A stretch of 64,000 nt of DNA from Shewanella oncorhynchi (GTDB lineage: Bacteria; Pseudomonadota; Gammaproteobacteria; Enterobacterales; Shewanellaceae), in contig NZ_JABAEB010000003.1 of NCBI RefSeq assembly GCF_012584455.1, positions 218,121 to 282,120 on the forward strand, given 5' to 3'. This document shows positions 34,726-44,048 of the stretch, in pieces. The position numbers and the translations under genes were made by a program. The notes under the pieces were generated by a model. That model was not told where the DNA came from. It saw only the letters and a program-made list of their open reading frames with translations, and searched no databases. Position 1 is the first letter of the stretch; each line of letters begins with the position of its first letter.

Positions 34726-35574
34726 TTAGTCTTTCCAGCGAATATGGGTCACTAAACTGTGGGTTTCACCTGGCGCGAGCACGACTTTATCTTCTAATAC
34801 ATTGGCCGCTTCTAGGCAGACCATGGTCAGATAATCTTCTGGATTAAATCGGCCAAGGCGTTGTGACTTTTCAATCCATGGATTCCATAATACCGCTGAT
34901 TGGCTGTTTTCACGGCTGACTTCGATTGTCCCCTGCGGCGTATGCAGTAACTGCACTGGGCCGAGATCGGTATAGACACGATCTGTCTCGCGATCAAACA
35001 GCACTTCATCCGTGTTTTGCGGATAAGGCCCCTCGGCAAATTCGATGTATTTTGACCCACTAAAACCGCTGGCTTTGAGTTGGTGGATATCCTCAATCGG
35101 GAAATAGCTGTGCAGCGCTTGGGTAAGCGTGACGGTTTCATCGCTTGAATTGGTATTCACAAGGCTAATGCTTAGGGTGTCGCCTAGGGTGAATAACACG
35201 CTGACCTCAGTGTTATGCGGCCAATAGATTTTATCTTGCTCACTGATTTTTAAGCTAAAACGTAAATCCACTAACTGATTACGCATTTCTACCGATTCCA
35301 GCGCCCAAATGCGGGTACGGGCGAAACCGTGTTGGGGAAAGTTCGCTTCACTACTCATGCCAAACCAGGGCCAGCATACGGGCACACCGCCACGGATCCC
35401 ATTACCGGGTTGATAATCGTCAGCCGATGAAACCCACAGCAAAGGTGGTTTGCCTACGGGTTGAAAATAGTCTATTTGCGCGCCCTGCAAAAAAATTCTT
35501 GCCTGACATAACGCCGTATTCACTTCGACATAATCGAGCCCGTTGGCGTGCTTTTTAGTAGTGACAGAACCCAT
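34726..35574 (-). CDS. D-hexose-6-phosphate mutarotase (YeaD family)
   Basis: A 282-residue aldose 1-epimerase-like protein on the reverse strand. It has the conserved PVGKPPLLWVSS, RGGVPVCWPWFG and the active-site HGFARTRIW (His about 83), a second His in ALHSYFPI, and a late Glu in VCLEAANV. Members interconvert alpha and beta anomers of glucose-6-phosphate and related sugars in the cytoplasm. In several gammaproteobacteria the gene follows gap; here it stands alone, diverging from an acyl-CoA dehydrogenase gene. Confidence 0.9.
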   Translation of the reverse strand: MGSVTTKKHANGLDYVEVNTALCQARIFLQGAQIDYFQPVGKPPLLWVSSADDYQPGNGIRGGVPVCWPWFGMSSEANFPQHGFARTRIWALESVEMRNQLVDLRFSLKISEQDKIYWPHNTEVSVLFTLGDTLSISLVNTNSSDETVTLTQALHSYFPIEDIHQLKASGFSGSKYIEFAEGPYPQNTDEVLFDRETDRVYTDLGPVQLLHTPQGTIEVSRENSQSAVLWNPWIEKSQRLGRFNPEDYLTMVCLEAANVLEDKVVLAPGETHSLVTHIRWKD

Positions 35575-35803
35575 AGTAACAATATCCTTAACTCTGCTGA
35601 CATATCAGAAAAACAGGCAGTTAGCTTACAAAGTTTTCCGCGATAACATAAGGCTTTGTTGCGATCAATTTACGGTTTCGCTGTTCGTTTGTGTAAACAA
35701 AAGTCTGTGGCGGATACTGAGGTGCTTTCTTTTTCGGCAGATTTAGCTAAAGTGGTCAGATCACTTAGTTGAGTTGCAGTCTAACAAGAAAAGGGAAGCG
35801 ATT

Positions 35804-37594
35804 ATGCCAGTCTATCAAGCGCCGCTGCGCGACTATCAATTTATCCTCGATGAAATGTTACATATTTATCAGCAAGATGCACTTAAGGGGTTCGATGAAA
35901 TCGATCCAGATCTTGTCGATGCGATCCTGCAAGGTATGGCCGACTTTAGTACTGAAGTTATGTTACCGCTCAATAGTGTCGGCGATCTGCAAGGCTGTAA
36001 GTTGGTCGATGGTAAGGTGATTACCCCGGAAGGATTTGATAATGCCTATCGGCAGTTTGTCGATAATGGCTGGCCAACGCTGACCTGCGATCCTGAATAT
36101 GGCGGCCAAGGCTTACCCGAAGTGGTGGGGATTTTTGCCACTGAGATACAAACGGCAACTAACATGGCTTTTGCCATGTATCCTGGTTTGACCCATGGCG
36201 CCTATGCCGCCATCCATGCCCACGGCAGTGATGCGCTCAAGCAAAAATATTTGAGTAAACTGGTTAGCGGTGAATGGACTGGGACCATGAATTTGACCGA
36301 GTCCCACGCCGGTACGGACTTAGCCTTATTACGCACCAAAGCCGTGCCAGTATCCGAAGGCATTTTCGCCATTACTGGTGAGAAGATTTTTATCTCCTCA
36401 GGCGATCACCAACTCACCGACAACATAGTGCACCTCGTATTAGCCCGTTTGCCCGATGCACCTGAAGGCGTGAAGGGCATATCTTTGTTCGCCGTGCCTA
36501 AAGTATTAGTGAATAACGATGGTAGTTTAGGCGCGCCGAACACTTTATATGCCAGTGGCCTTGAACATAAGATGGGCATTCACGGTAACTCAACTTGTGT
36601 GATGGTGTTTGAAGGTGCGCTGGGCGAGCTTGTTGGCGAGCCGCACCAAGGACTGCGCGCCATGTTTACTATGATGAACCAAGCGCGTTTAGGCGTGGGC
36701 GTGCAAGGGCTGGGTGTCTCTGAGATTGCCTATCAAAATGCGCTAGCCTATGCCAAAGATAGATTACAGAGCCGCGCCTTAAGCGGTGCCAAAGCACCCG
36801 AAAAAGCCGCCGATCCGATTTTGGTTCATGGCGATGTGCGCCGTATGTTGCTGTCGCAAAAAGCCTTTAATGAAGGCGCAAGAGCCTTAGTTGGACAACA
36901 AGCTTTGTGGCTCGATGAAGCTGAGCGTCATACCGATCCCGCCAAAGCCAAAGTTGCCTCCCAATTAGCGGCACTGTTCACGCCAGTGGTGAAAGGTTTT
37001 ATCACTAACCGTGGTTTTAATGCCTGTGTCGATGCACAGCAAGTGTTTGGTGGACATGGTTATATTCATGAGTGGGGTATGGAACAATTTGTGCGTGATA
37101 GCCGTATTGCACTGATTTATGAAGGCACTAACGGTATTCAGGCGCTGGATTTAGTGGGGCGTAAATTGCTTAGCGACCGCGGCGCGGCCATGCAGCAATG
37201 GTCGGCGTTAGTGACTGAGTTTATTAAGTCACATAGCACCAATGCGGCGATGCAACCCTACGTGAGTGGTTTAATGGATTGTGCGGGTGATTTGCAAAAG
37301 GCTAGCGGTTATTTAGCTGCACAAGCAGCGACCAATCCTGACATTATCGGCGCAGCCTCTATGGCTTATCTGGAGTTATTTGGGGTGACTGCACTGGCAT
37401 GGATGTGGGCCAGAAGTGCTGCGGTGGCATTAGCGGCGTTGGAGCAGGGCACCGAAGAAACCGCATTTTATCAGGCCAAATTGAAAACTGCTGATTTCTA
37501 CATGGCTTACTGGGCGGTGCAAGGTCGCAGTCTGCGTAAGCAAATCGAGCAGGCTAGTGAAATGCTCACTCAATTGGATGAAGCTATCTTTTAA
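35804..37594 (+). CDS. Acyl-CoA dehydrogenase
   Basis: A 596-residue FAD enzyme of fatty acid beta-oxidation. ATG 35,804 (MPVYQAPLRDYQF) with AAGGGAAG upstream is preferred over an earlier in-frame start. It has the N-terminal extension of the large FadE-like subgroup, the flavin motif MNLTESHAGTDLALL (about 165-180), the central ARLGVGVQGLGVSE, the catalytic Glu in IYEGTNGIQALDL, and an extra C-terminal helical domain after residue 465. Chain-length preference is not evident. A terminator follows at 37,651. Confidence 0.93.
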   Translation: MPVYQAPLRDYQFILDEMLHIYQQDALKGFDEIDPDLVDAILQGMADFSTEVMLPLNSVGDLQGCKLVDGKVITPEGFDNAYRQFVDNGWPTLTCDPEYGGQGLPEVVGIFATEIQTATNMAFAMYPGLTHGAYAAIHAHGSDALKQKYLSKLVSGEWTGTMNLTESHAGTDLALLRTKAVPVSEGIFAITGEKIFISSGDHQLTDNIVHLVLARLPDAPEGVKGISLFAVPKVLVNNDGSLGAPNTLYASGLEHKMGIHGNSTCVMVFEGALGELVGEPHQGLRAMFTMMNQARLGVGVQGLGVSEIAYQNALAYAKDRLQSRALSGAKAPEKAADPILVHGDVRRMLLSQKAFNEGARALVGQQALWLDEAERHTDPAKAKVASQLAALFTPVVKGFITNRGFNACVDAQQVFGGHGYIHEWGMEQFVRDSRIALIYEGTNGIQALDLVGRKLLSDRGAAMQQWSALVTEFIKSHSTNAAMQPYVSGLMDCAGDLQKASGYLAAQAATNPDIIGAASMAYLELFGVTALAWMWARSAAVALAALEQGTEETAFYQAKLKTADFYMAYWAVQGRSLRKQIEQASEMLTQLDEAIF

Positions 37595-37650
37595 GCATTC
37601 ACCTTATAGGCTGAGTTAAGCCCTTGCTTAAGCACAGCTCAACAATAGCC

Positions 37651-37685
37651 AAAAACCAGCGCACTGTCGCTGGTTTTTATTTTTA
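37651..37685 (+). terminator. Intrinsic terminator after acyl-CoA dehydrogenase gene
   Basis: A perfect 11-bp stem AAAAACCAGCG with CGCTGGTTTTT (37,651-37,661 and 37,668-37,678), six-base loop, T-rich tail. Confidence 0.9.
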
Positions 37686-37896
37686 TATCGTTTAAATTTT
37701 TAACTTATTGTTTTTATTAAGCTGCACGCAAATACTCAGCTTGATGCTGTGAGTCTTTGTCTCATTCCACATAAAAACTTCCATCGAAGGTTTGTGTTAT
37801 TGGCGCTCCTTTGTTTGAGTCATAACCACACATAACAAGGACTATGTGGGTTGATGTCGATGATTTATTAAACGCGTTTCACAATTGTGTAAATTC

Positions 37897-37936
37897 AAAT
37901 GATAATTATTGTTATTCGTAAATCATTCTTTATAAT
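37897..37936 (+). promoter_or_regulatory. Fur box overlapping receptor promoter
   Basis: AATGATAATTATT at 37,898-37,910 matches 12 of 13 bases of the Fur consensus core and lies on a -35 (TTGTTA, 37,909-37,914). A perfect -10 TATAAT follows at 37,931-37,936 after 16 bases. Iron-bound Fur should block transcription of the receptor. Confidence 0.75.
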
Positions 37937-38013
37937 GACGGCCAATTCGTTTGAATACATTTGTAAACCCTTTGGTTTATGCCATTTTTATACGCTCGCG
38001 CTGGGGACATTCT

Positions 38014-40236
38014 GTGAAGACTCGTTTCGCTTACTCATTAATCGCACTTGCACTTGCTCAACATCAGTCGGCATTTGCCGCTGAAACCGTACTCGATAAA
38101 GAGGCCCCACAGCAGACCTTGTCTACGAGCTCACCAGTCCCCAGTCCTGCATCGACTCAATCCGCAGCCGATGGGGAGATAACACTCGCAGCACCTGAGC
38201 GTATTGCTGTCCATGGCCGTGCAATGCAAATGTACGTCGATAAAGAAACGACAGTTGGCACTAAGACGGCGATTAATGTGATGGAATTGCCGCAGTCGGT
38301 GCAAGTGCTGACCGAGCAATTAATCGTCGACCAAGCCGCGCGCAATATTACAGATTTATACCGCTCTATTGCGGGCGTGAGTGAGTTCAGTTATTCGGGC
38401 GTGACCTTTCGCGGTTTCCGCGACGATGCCAACGTTTTTTATGATGGAGTAAGGGGCGATCCCTATTCGGGATTTTCTGTGCCGCAACTCTTCAATGTGC
38501 AGCGGGTTGAAGTGTTAAAAGGCCCTGCATCCGCACTTTATGGCGGCGGTGAACCCGGCGGCATGATCAACTATGTCACTAAAAAACCAACCTTTGTCGA
38601 GAGTAAAGAGCAGACCTTAAGCACAGGCAGCGAGGATATGATGGGGGGCTCGCTGGATTTCACCGGTGGCTTAACCAACAATCTCGCCTATCGCTTTGGC
38701 GCCTATTATCAGCAGGAAGATAGCTTTCGAAATAATGCTGATAGTCAAAATGCCGAAGTGGCGGGTGGGTTACTCTACGAAATCAGTGATGATACCAAGC
38801 TCACTACCACTTTCGATATTATTAAGCAGGATTTAGGTGGCAATCGACTGCGCGGCGTTCCTGTCGATAATGACGGTAACTTCCTTGTTGCGCCATCCTA
38901 TAATGCCAATGAGAAGAGTGACTTCCAGAAGATGGATGCACTGGTGCTGCAATCGATTCTCGATCATCAATTTACCGATAATTTCTCGGTCAAGACTCAG
39001 ATCCGTTATCTGAATAATGATTCCACGCAGCAATATCATGAATCGAGAGGTTGGGCGACCTTAGATGCCAATAAAAAGCCCATTATGGGTGATGGCACCA
39101 TTAAGCGTGAATACCGAGTTCAAGCACGGGCTAATGATGAAATCAGTTTAACCAATGATTTTGTTTATGCATTCGATGCTTTAGGTTTTGAACATGAATT
39201 CCTGTTCGGCGGCGACTATCACTATGTCGAAACCGAATATCAGTACAAATTGGCGACTGATAAGGATGGTGTTGGTAACCTGAATATTTTTGACCTTAAC
39301 TATGGTGAAACCGATCCTAATAGTTACAACTTGAAGGATAAAAATACCGATGGTACCCGCGCTAACCGTTACGGCATTTATGTACAGGAACATCTGCACT
39401 TTAATGAACAGTGGTCATTGATTGCTGGTCTGCGTTTTAGCCAGTTTGATGATTATGATAAAAATACCGGTTTCTCCTTCAGCGATAACGCGATAACGCC
39501 AAGAGCAGGGCTTAATTATCGTCCAATCGATTCAATGTCCTTTTATTTGAATTACTCAGAGAGCTTCAATCCAGCATCTTTAACCAATCAAGCAGAAGAT
39601 ATTGGTGACGGTTTCCTCGATCCAGAAACGGGCAATCAAATTGAACTTGGGATGAAAAATGAATGGCTTGATGGCCAGTTTATGACCACGCTTGCTGTGT
39701 ATCGCATTGAAAAACAAAATGTCGCCCAAGCTAACCCTTTAGATACTGGTGATGACGATGGTATTCCCGCTTTACTTAATTTGGGTGAAGTACACAGTCA
39801 AGGCATTGAATGGACGCTGGTGGGGGATTTAACCGATAACCTGACCGTCACGGCAAACTATGCCTATAACGAGACCGAAGTGGTTAAAGGGGTAACGAAC
39901 GATAGTTTAACCAATACTTTTGATAGTAAGCACTTTGCCAATGCGCCGCGTCATCAAGCAGGGATATGGACCCGTTACGATATCAATGCACTCGATTCGG
40001 CGATTGCTTTTGGTATGGACTATGTAGGCGAGCAGTTCAGCCTCGATGGCCAAACGGTGAAGCCCCATACGATTTTTGACATGAGCTGGACGACCCAGTG
40101 GGATCAAACTCAAGTTCGCTTAAATCTTAAAAATATCTTCGACAAAGAATATGCCGTCAGTGGTTTTAGCGAGCGTAATGGCCATTTCCCCGGTGAGCCA
40201 CGTAATATCACCCTTGAACTGAGTCATAAGTTTTAA
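38014..40236 (+). CDS. TonB-dependent siderophore receptor
   Basis: A 740-residue outer-membrane receptor. GTG 38,014 with GGGGA at 38,003-38,007 gives a clean signal peptide (MKTRFAYSLIALALAQ, cut near SAFA-AE); earlier in-frame starts would bury it. ERIAVHGRA at about residue 60 resembles a TonB box. The plug (about 65-205) has VMELPQSVQVLTEQL, FRGFRDDANVFYDGVR and LYGGGEPGGMINYVTKKP; the rest is a 22-strand barrel ending in Phe. The plug pattern is that of the hydroxamate/ferrichrome-type siderophore receptors. The overlapping Fur box supports an iron uptake role. Confidence 0.93.
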   Translation: MKTRFAYSLIALALAQHQSAFAAETVLDKEAPQQTLSTSSPVPSPASTQSAADGEITLAAPERIAVHGRAMQMYVDKETTVGTKTAINVMELPQSVQVLTEQLIVDQAARNITDLYRSIAGVSEFSYSGVTFRGFRDDANVFYDGVRGDPYSGFSVPQLFNVQRVEVLKGPASALYGGGEPGGMINYVTKKPTFVESKEQTLSTGSEDMMGGSLDFTGGLTNNLAYRFGAYYQQEDSFRNNADSQNAEVAGGLLYEISDDTKLTTTFDIIKQDLGGNRLRGVPVDNDGNFLVAPSYNANEKSDFQKMDALVLQSILDHQFTDNFSVKTQIRYLNNDSTQQYHESRGWATLDANKKPIMGDGTIKREYRVQARANDEISLTNDFVYAFDALGFEHEFLFGGDYHYVETEYQYKLATDKDGVGNLNIFDLNYGETDPNSYNLKDKNTDGTRANRYGIYVQEHLHFNEQWSLIAGLRFSQFDDYDKNTGFSFSDNAITPRAGLNYRPIDSMSFYLNYSESFNPASLTNQAEDIGDGFLDPETGNQIELGMKNEWLDGQFMTTLAVYRIEKQNVAQANPLDTGDDDGIPALLNLGEVHSQGIEWTLVGDLTDNLTVTANYAYNETEVVKGVTNDSLTNTFDSKHFANAPRHQAGIWTRYDINALDSAIAFGMDYVGEQFSLDGQTVKPHTIFDMSWTTQWDQTQVRLNLKNIFDKEYAVSGFSERNGHFPGEPRNITLELSHKF

Positions 40237-40370
40237 TGCATTGATGTGAAAATAGCTTGTTCGTTAAGGACGATGAGCAAGCTGGAGTGAATGGGTTAAT
40301 CTTGCGCGAATAATCGCCGTAGCTCTCTGTCAGTATTCGTGCCTTGAGCATGGATTAACCTTGTGTGGCT

Positions 40371-40405
40371 TATCATCTTAATAGTATTTACCTATTAAGA
40401 TGATA
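40371..40405. repeat. 14-bp perfect inverted repeat
   Basis: TATCATCTTAATAG and CTATTAAGATGATA flank a seven-base spacer. It lies 135 bases after the receptor stop and 75 before the patatin gene. There is no T run, so it may be an operator or an RNA structure as easily as a terminator. Confidence 0.6.
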
Positions 40406-40479
40406 GTTTCTATCCGTTATCTTTTCTCATTCAGCTTGTTTAGACTCGCCTTATATGAATTATTCGATAAGGTTTTCCT

Positions 40480-41598
40480 ATGCACGCCGTCAGCCACTTA
40501 GCCTCCAAAGATGCTCAATCTAACGCTAGCCCACAGGTGGCCCTGATTGCAGAAGGGGGGGGCCAGCGTGGCATATTCACCGCAGGCGTGCTCGATGCTT
40601 GGCTTGATGGCGGATTCGATCCCTTTGATTTATTTATTGGTACTTCTGCAGGCTCACAGAACCTCAGCAGTTTTTTAGCCCGTCAAAAGGGTTATGCCAA
40701 ACGTTTGATCCGCGGTTTATCGCGCCATAAACGTTTCTATCGACTCGGTCGCGGGTTAGTCGGCGGTAACGTGGTCGATTTAGATTGGTATTTTGAGCAG
40801 ACTAGACAAGGGATGTTTAAATTAGATCTTAACGCGGCAACAGCCTCACTCGGTCATCGGCAGTTACTGATCACAACTACGAATGCCAGTGATCGCAAGG
40901 GTTATTTTTTAAGTCCAAGCAGTAAAAGCCAGTGGCGCGAATTGCTAAAAGCTTCTAGCGCATTACCATTTTTGTATAAACAAGGGGTGAAACTCACGCC
41001 TTGGCTAAATGATAATGCCTGTAATAGTGACAAGGCTTCTAATAACGGCGCGGCTAATCATAGCGCCTCTGGTCACGGCACAGCATTAAACGAAGGTATT
41101 GATAGTGATTTTTATCTCGACGGCGGTTTAGCTGCGCCTTTACCTGTGCGTGAGGCCTATCGTCGTGGTGCCCGCAAAATTGTGGTGATCCGTACTGTGA
41201 GCGAGGATTTTCAGGCGCAATCGGCTTGGGTTCACAAATTAAAATCTTGGATTTGTGTTTCTGGCTTTTGTCCGAAAACCATAGATTACTTAGTGCAGCA
41301 CGAACAAGCCTATCAGGATGAATTGGATTTCATCGCTAATCCGCCAGAGGATGTGGAGATAGTGCAGATTTTTGCTGCTGAAAATTTGCAAAGTAAATTG
41401 CTGGGCAGTACCGATGCGGATTTACGCCATGATTATCATGTGGGGCTGAGTGCTGGAAAGCAGTTTTTAAGCTTAGATCCGATGGCGTTGACGCAGAGTA
41501 ATGCTTATTTTCAAACTCAAGTGCAAACCAACGCTCACACTCAAACCCACATTCAAGCTCACTCTCAAATTAAGCCATTCAGTGCGCTGTCGGCCTAG
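40480..41598 (+). CDS. Patatin-like phospholipase (YjjU-like)
   Basis: A 372-residue patatin-fold lipid hydrolase. The oxyanion loop GGGQRG (about 27-32), nucleophile Ser in GTSAG (about 59-63) and the catalytic Asp in the DGG motif (about 213) are all present. It most resembles E. coli YjjU. Two oddities: a Ser/Asn/Gly-rich insertion at about 175-205, before the Asp motif, and a C-terminal tail of about 30 residues rich in Gln, Thr and His (QTQVQTNAHTQTHIQAHSQ). No signal peptide is evident; natural substrate unknown. Confidence 0.88.
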   Translation: MHAVSHLASKDAQSNASPQVALIAEGGGQRGIFTAGVLDAWLDGGFDPFDLFIGTSAGSQNLSSFLARQKGYAKRLIRGLSRHKRFYRLGRGLVGGNVVDLDWYFEQTRQGMFKLDLNAATASLGHRQLLITTTNASDRKGYFLSPSSKSQWRELLKASSALPFLYKQGVKLTPWLNDNACNSDKASNNGAANHSASGHGTALNEGIDSDFYLDGGLAAPLPVREAYRRGARKIVVIRTVSEDFQAQSAWVHKLKSWICVSGFCPKTIDYLVQHEQAYQDELDFIANPPEDVEIVQIFAAENLQSKLLGSTDADLRHDYHVGLSAGKQFLSLDPMALTQSNAYFQTQVQTNAHTQTHIQAHSQIKPFSALSA

Positions 41599-41665
41599 TT
41601 TGGTATTTTAGCTAAGTCATCATTTTGTACGTGAGTAAGCAATAAAAGTAAACAGCATTAAAATA

Positions 41666-41691
41666 CAAGCGCCACCCTAGGGTGGCGCTTG
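41666..41691. terminator. 26-base perfect palindrome between convergent genes
   Basis: CAAGCGCCACCC and its exact complement around a central TA. The site lies 67 bases after the patatin stop and 98 bases after asnB. It lacks a T run, so termination is plausible but not certain. Confidence 0.55.
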
Positions 41692-41789
41692 TGGTTTGCA
41701 GTTTTAACCAGTTTATCAATCTAATTAATTTATATGATTAATCTAGCTCATCAGCTCAGTTTACTAACCTAGTCTTCAACGTTAGGCTA

Positions 41790-43454
41790 TTAATAACTTG
41801 AGGTGTGTACAGAGCGCACTGCTCGGCCCGATGGGTCGATAATACCGCGTAAGCTTTCGTCCCAAGCCAATGCTTCTGGCGTTGAACAGGCGACGGATTT
41901 ACCACCTGGAACTGTTTCTGCAGCGCCGCTCAGTGGATAATGTTCCTCAAAGAAGCAGCGATAGAAATAGGCTTCTTTGGTTTCTGGCGTGTTGTATGGG
42001 AAACGGAATTTCGCGTTCGCCAATTGTAAATCATCCACACGCGCTGCCGCTTGTTCTTTCAAACCGTCAATCCAAGAGTAGCCCACGCCGTCACTGAATT
42101 GTTCCTTTTGACGCCACGCCACTTCTTTTGGCAACTTGTGCTCAAAGGCTTTACGCAGAATATGTTTCTCAATACGGCCATCCTTAGACATTTTCGCTTC
42201 AGGGTTGATGCGCATTGCCACATCCATAAACTCTTTATCGAGGAAGGGCACGCGAGCTTCTAATCCCCAAGCGGCCATGGCTTTGTTGGCTCGCAGACAA
42301 TCGAACAGATGCAGCTTATCGAGTTTGCGGACTAATTCCTCGTGGAATGCCTGTGCGTTTGGCGCTTTATGGAAGTATAAATAGCCGCCAAATAGCTCGT
42401 CAGCACCTTCACCCGATAACACCATCTTAATGCCCATCGCTTTGATTTTACGCGCCATTAAATACATTGGCGTGGCAGCACGTATGGTGGTGACATCGTA
42501 GGTTTCTAAGTGATAGATCACTTCTTTAATCGCATCTAAGCCTTCTTGGAAGGTGAAATGGATCTCATGGTGAATCGTACCAATCGCTTCGGCTACCTTT
42601 TTGGCGGCGATTAAATCCGGCGCACCTTCAAGGCCGACGGCAAAAGAATGTAACTGTGGCCACCAAGCGTTGGTTTCGCCATCGTCTTCAATCCGGCGTT
42701 TAGCAAAGGTTTGCGTCACGGCGGAAATGATCGATGAATCTAAGCCGCCCGACAGCAACACACCATAGGGCACGTCTGACATTAATTGACGTTTGACCGC
42801 CGCTTCTAATGCGTCACGCAATTCTTCTTGGCTGGCTGGGTTATCTTTAACCGCATCATAGCTTTGCCAATCGCGAGTGTAGTATTTCACCGCGGCGGCA
42901 TCGCTTGAGTACAAATATTGGCCCGGTAAGAATTCCTCTACCGTTTTACACACTGGCATCAAGGCTTTCATTTCGGAGGCAACATAGAAGTTACCCGCAG
43001 CGTCACGGCCTGTGTATAGCGGGATAATACCCATGTGATCGCGGCCGATAAGATATCTGTCTTGGGCTTTGTCATATAACACAAAGGCGAAGATACCGTT
43101 TAATTTATCAAGAAATTCAGTGCCATATTCTTGATACAGCGCCAAGATCACTTCGCAGTCAGAGTTGGTTTGATAGCTGTACTTATCGCCTAACTGGGCT
43201 TTCAATTCTTTGTGGTTATAGATTTCGCCGTTGACCGCGAGGATCAAACTGCCATCTTCGGTCAGCAGTGGCTGAGCACCGTGTTCAATGTCAACAATCG
43301 CTAAACGTTCGTGGGCAAGAATCGCCTTATCACTGGCATAAATACCTGACCAGTCAGGGCCACGGTGGCGCATGAGCTTAGACATTTCTAGCGCGACTTG
43401 GCGCAGTTCTTTGGCATCAGATTGGATATCTAAAATCGAAAAGATTGAACACAT
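41790..43454 (-). CDS. asnB: Asparagine synthase B (glutamine-hydrolysing)
   Basis: A 554-residue enzyme with the same length as E. coli AsnB and a near-identical opening (MCSIFSILDI; MRHRGPDWSGIYAS). Cys2 is the amidotransferase nucleophile. The C-terminal synthetase domain carries LLSGGLDSSIISA for ATP and VLSGEGADELFGGY. It makes asparagine from aspartate, glutamine and ATP in the cytoplasm. It stands alone on the reverse strand with a long untranscribed leader region upstream. Confidence 0.97.
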   Translation of the reverse strand: MCSIFSILDIQSDAKELRQVALEMSKLMRHRGPDWSGIYASDKAILAHERLAIVDIEHGAQPLLTEDGSLILAVNGEIYNHKELKAQLGDKYSYQTNSDCEVILALYQEYGTEFLDKLNGIFAFVLYDKAQDRYLIGRDHMGIIPLYTGRDAAGNFYVASEMKALMPVCKTVEEFLPGQYLYSSDAAAVKYYTRDWQSYDAVKDNPASQEELRDALEAAVKRQLMSDVPYGVLLSGGLDSSIISAVTQTFAKRRIEDDGETNAWWPQLHSFAVGLEGAPDLIAAKKVAEAIGTIHHEIHFTFQEGLDAIKEVIYHLETYDVTTIRAATPMYLMARKIKAMGIKMVLSGEGADELFGGYLYFHKAPNAQAFHEELVRKLDKLHLFDCLRANKAMAAWGLEARVPFLDKEFMDVAMRINPEAKMSKDGRIEKHILRKAFEHKLPKEVAWRQKEQFSDGVGYSWIDGLKEQAAARVDDLQLANAKFRFPYNTPETKEAYFYRCFFEEHYPLSGAAETVPGGKSVACSTPEALAWDESLRGIIDPSGRAVRSVHTSSY

Positions 43455-44048
43455 AGTACAACTCCCACACTGTCTGTCATTTGAGGATGTCTCAATTGAG
43501 GTTTAATGTGCCAGCTATTTAGCGTTTTGCCAAACACTATTTTTGATGTTTTATCTGCTTATTGGTGATTTTGTTGATTTAGATGTTTGTGTTTAATGAT
43601 TTTATTTGAGAATAATTCATTTAATTCGCGTTATTTTTGATGATTTGTTTTTATCGTCTGATTTGGCGCGGGGAGTTTTGGGGAATTCACAATGAGTTTT
43701 AAAAAAGTGTCGATGACAGAAAAACCGTTAAAAAAGACCATAAATAATGAGTTGGCTCGTTTAAGTGTTTTATTTTTAATCAATTAATGCGCCGAGTTTG
43801 ACATTAACCAATGGCATAAGCCTATTCATAATGACGTGGTGGGTATTTAGCGATAACGGCATTTTTTGTGAACTGAAAACAAAAAAGCACGTGAATGGTT
43901 CACGTGCTTGTAGGTCTTGTTTGGCGCTTTGGCTGGCGGAGGAGGCGCTTTATTCAGCTGGCGCTTTATTTCGCAGGTTCTACTAGTAGGCGTCAATAAG
44001 AGACGACTAACCCAACGGTCTCTCGCAAGAAGCCACAGACTTAGCCTG
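43455..44048. other. Intergenic region upstream of asnB
   Basis: About 590 bases without a credible gene. The half next to asnB is very AT-rich and presumably holds its promoter. The other part holds the terminator of the M28 peptidase gene at 43,885-43,909. Short open frames here have no ribosome site. Confidence 0.75.
43880..43909 (-). terminator. Intrinsic terminator of M28 peptidase gene
   Basis: Read on the reverse strand, an 11-bp stem AAGCACGTGAA / TTCACGTGCTT with a three-base loop is followed by six T. Confidence 0.85.

Larger units (their letters stand above)
37595..38013. other. Intergenic region before TonB receptor gene
   Basis: It holds the acyl-CoA dehydrogenase terminator (37,651-37,678), an AT-rich stretch without coding potential, and the Fur-type promoter region of the receptor gene (37,897-37,936). 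Confidence 0.8.

Noticed and set aside
43798..43986. 62-residue forward open frame upstream of asnB
   Set aside because: It runs through the M28 gene terminator and has no ribosome site.
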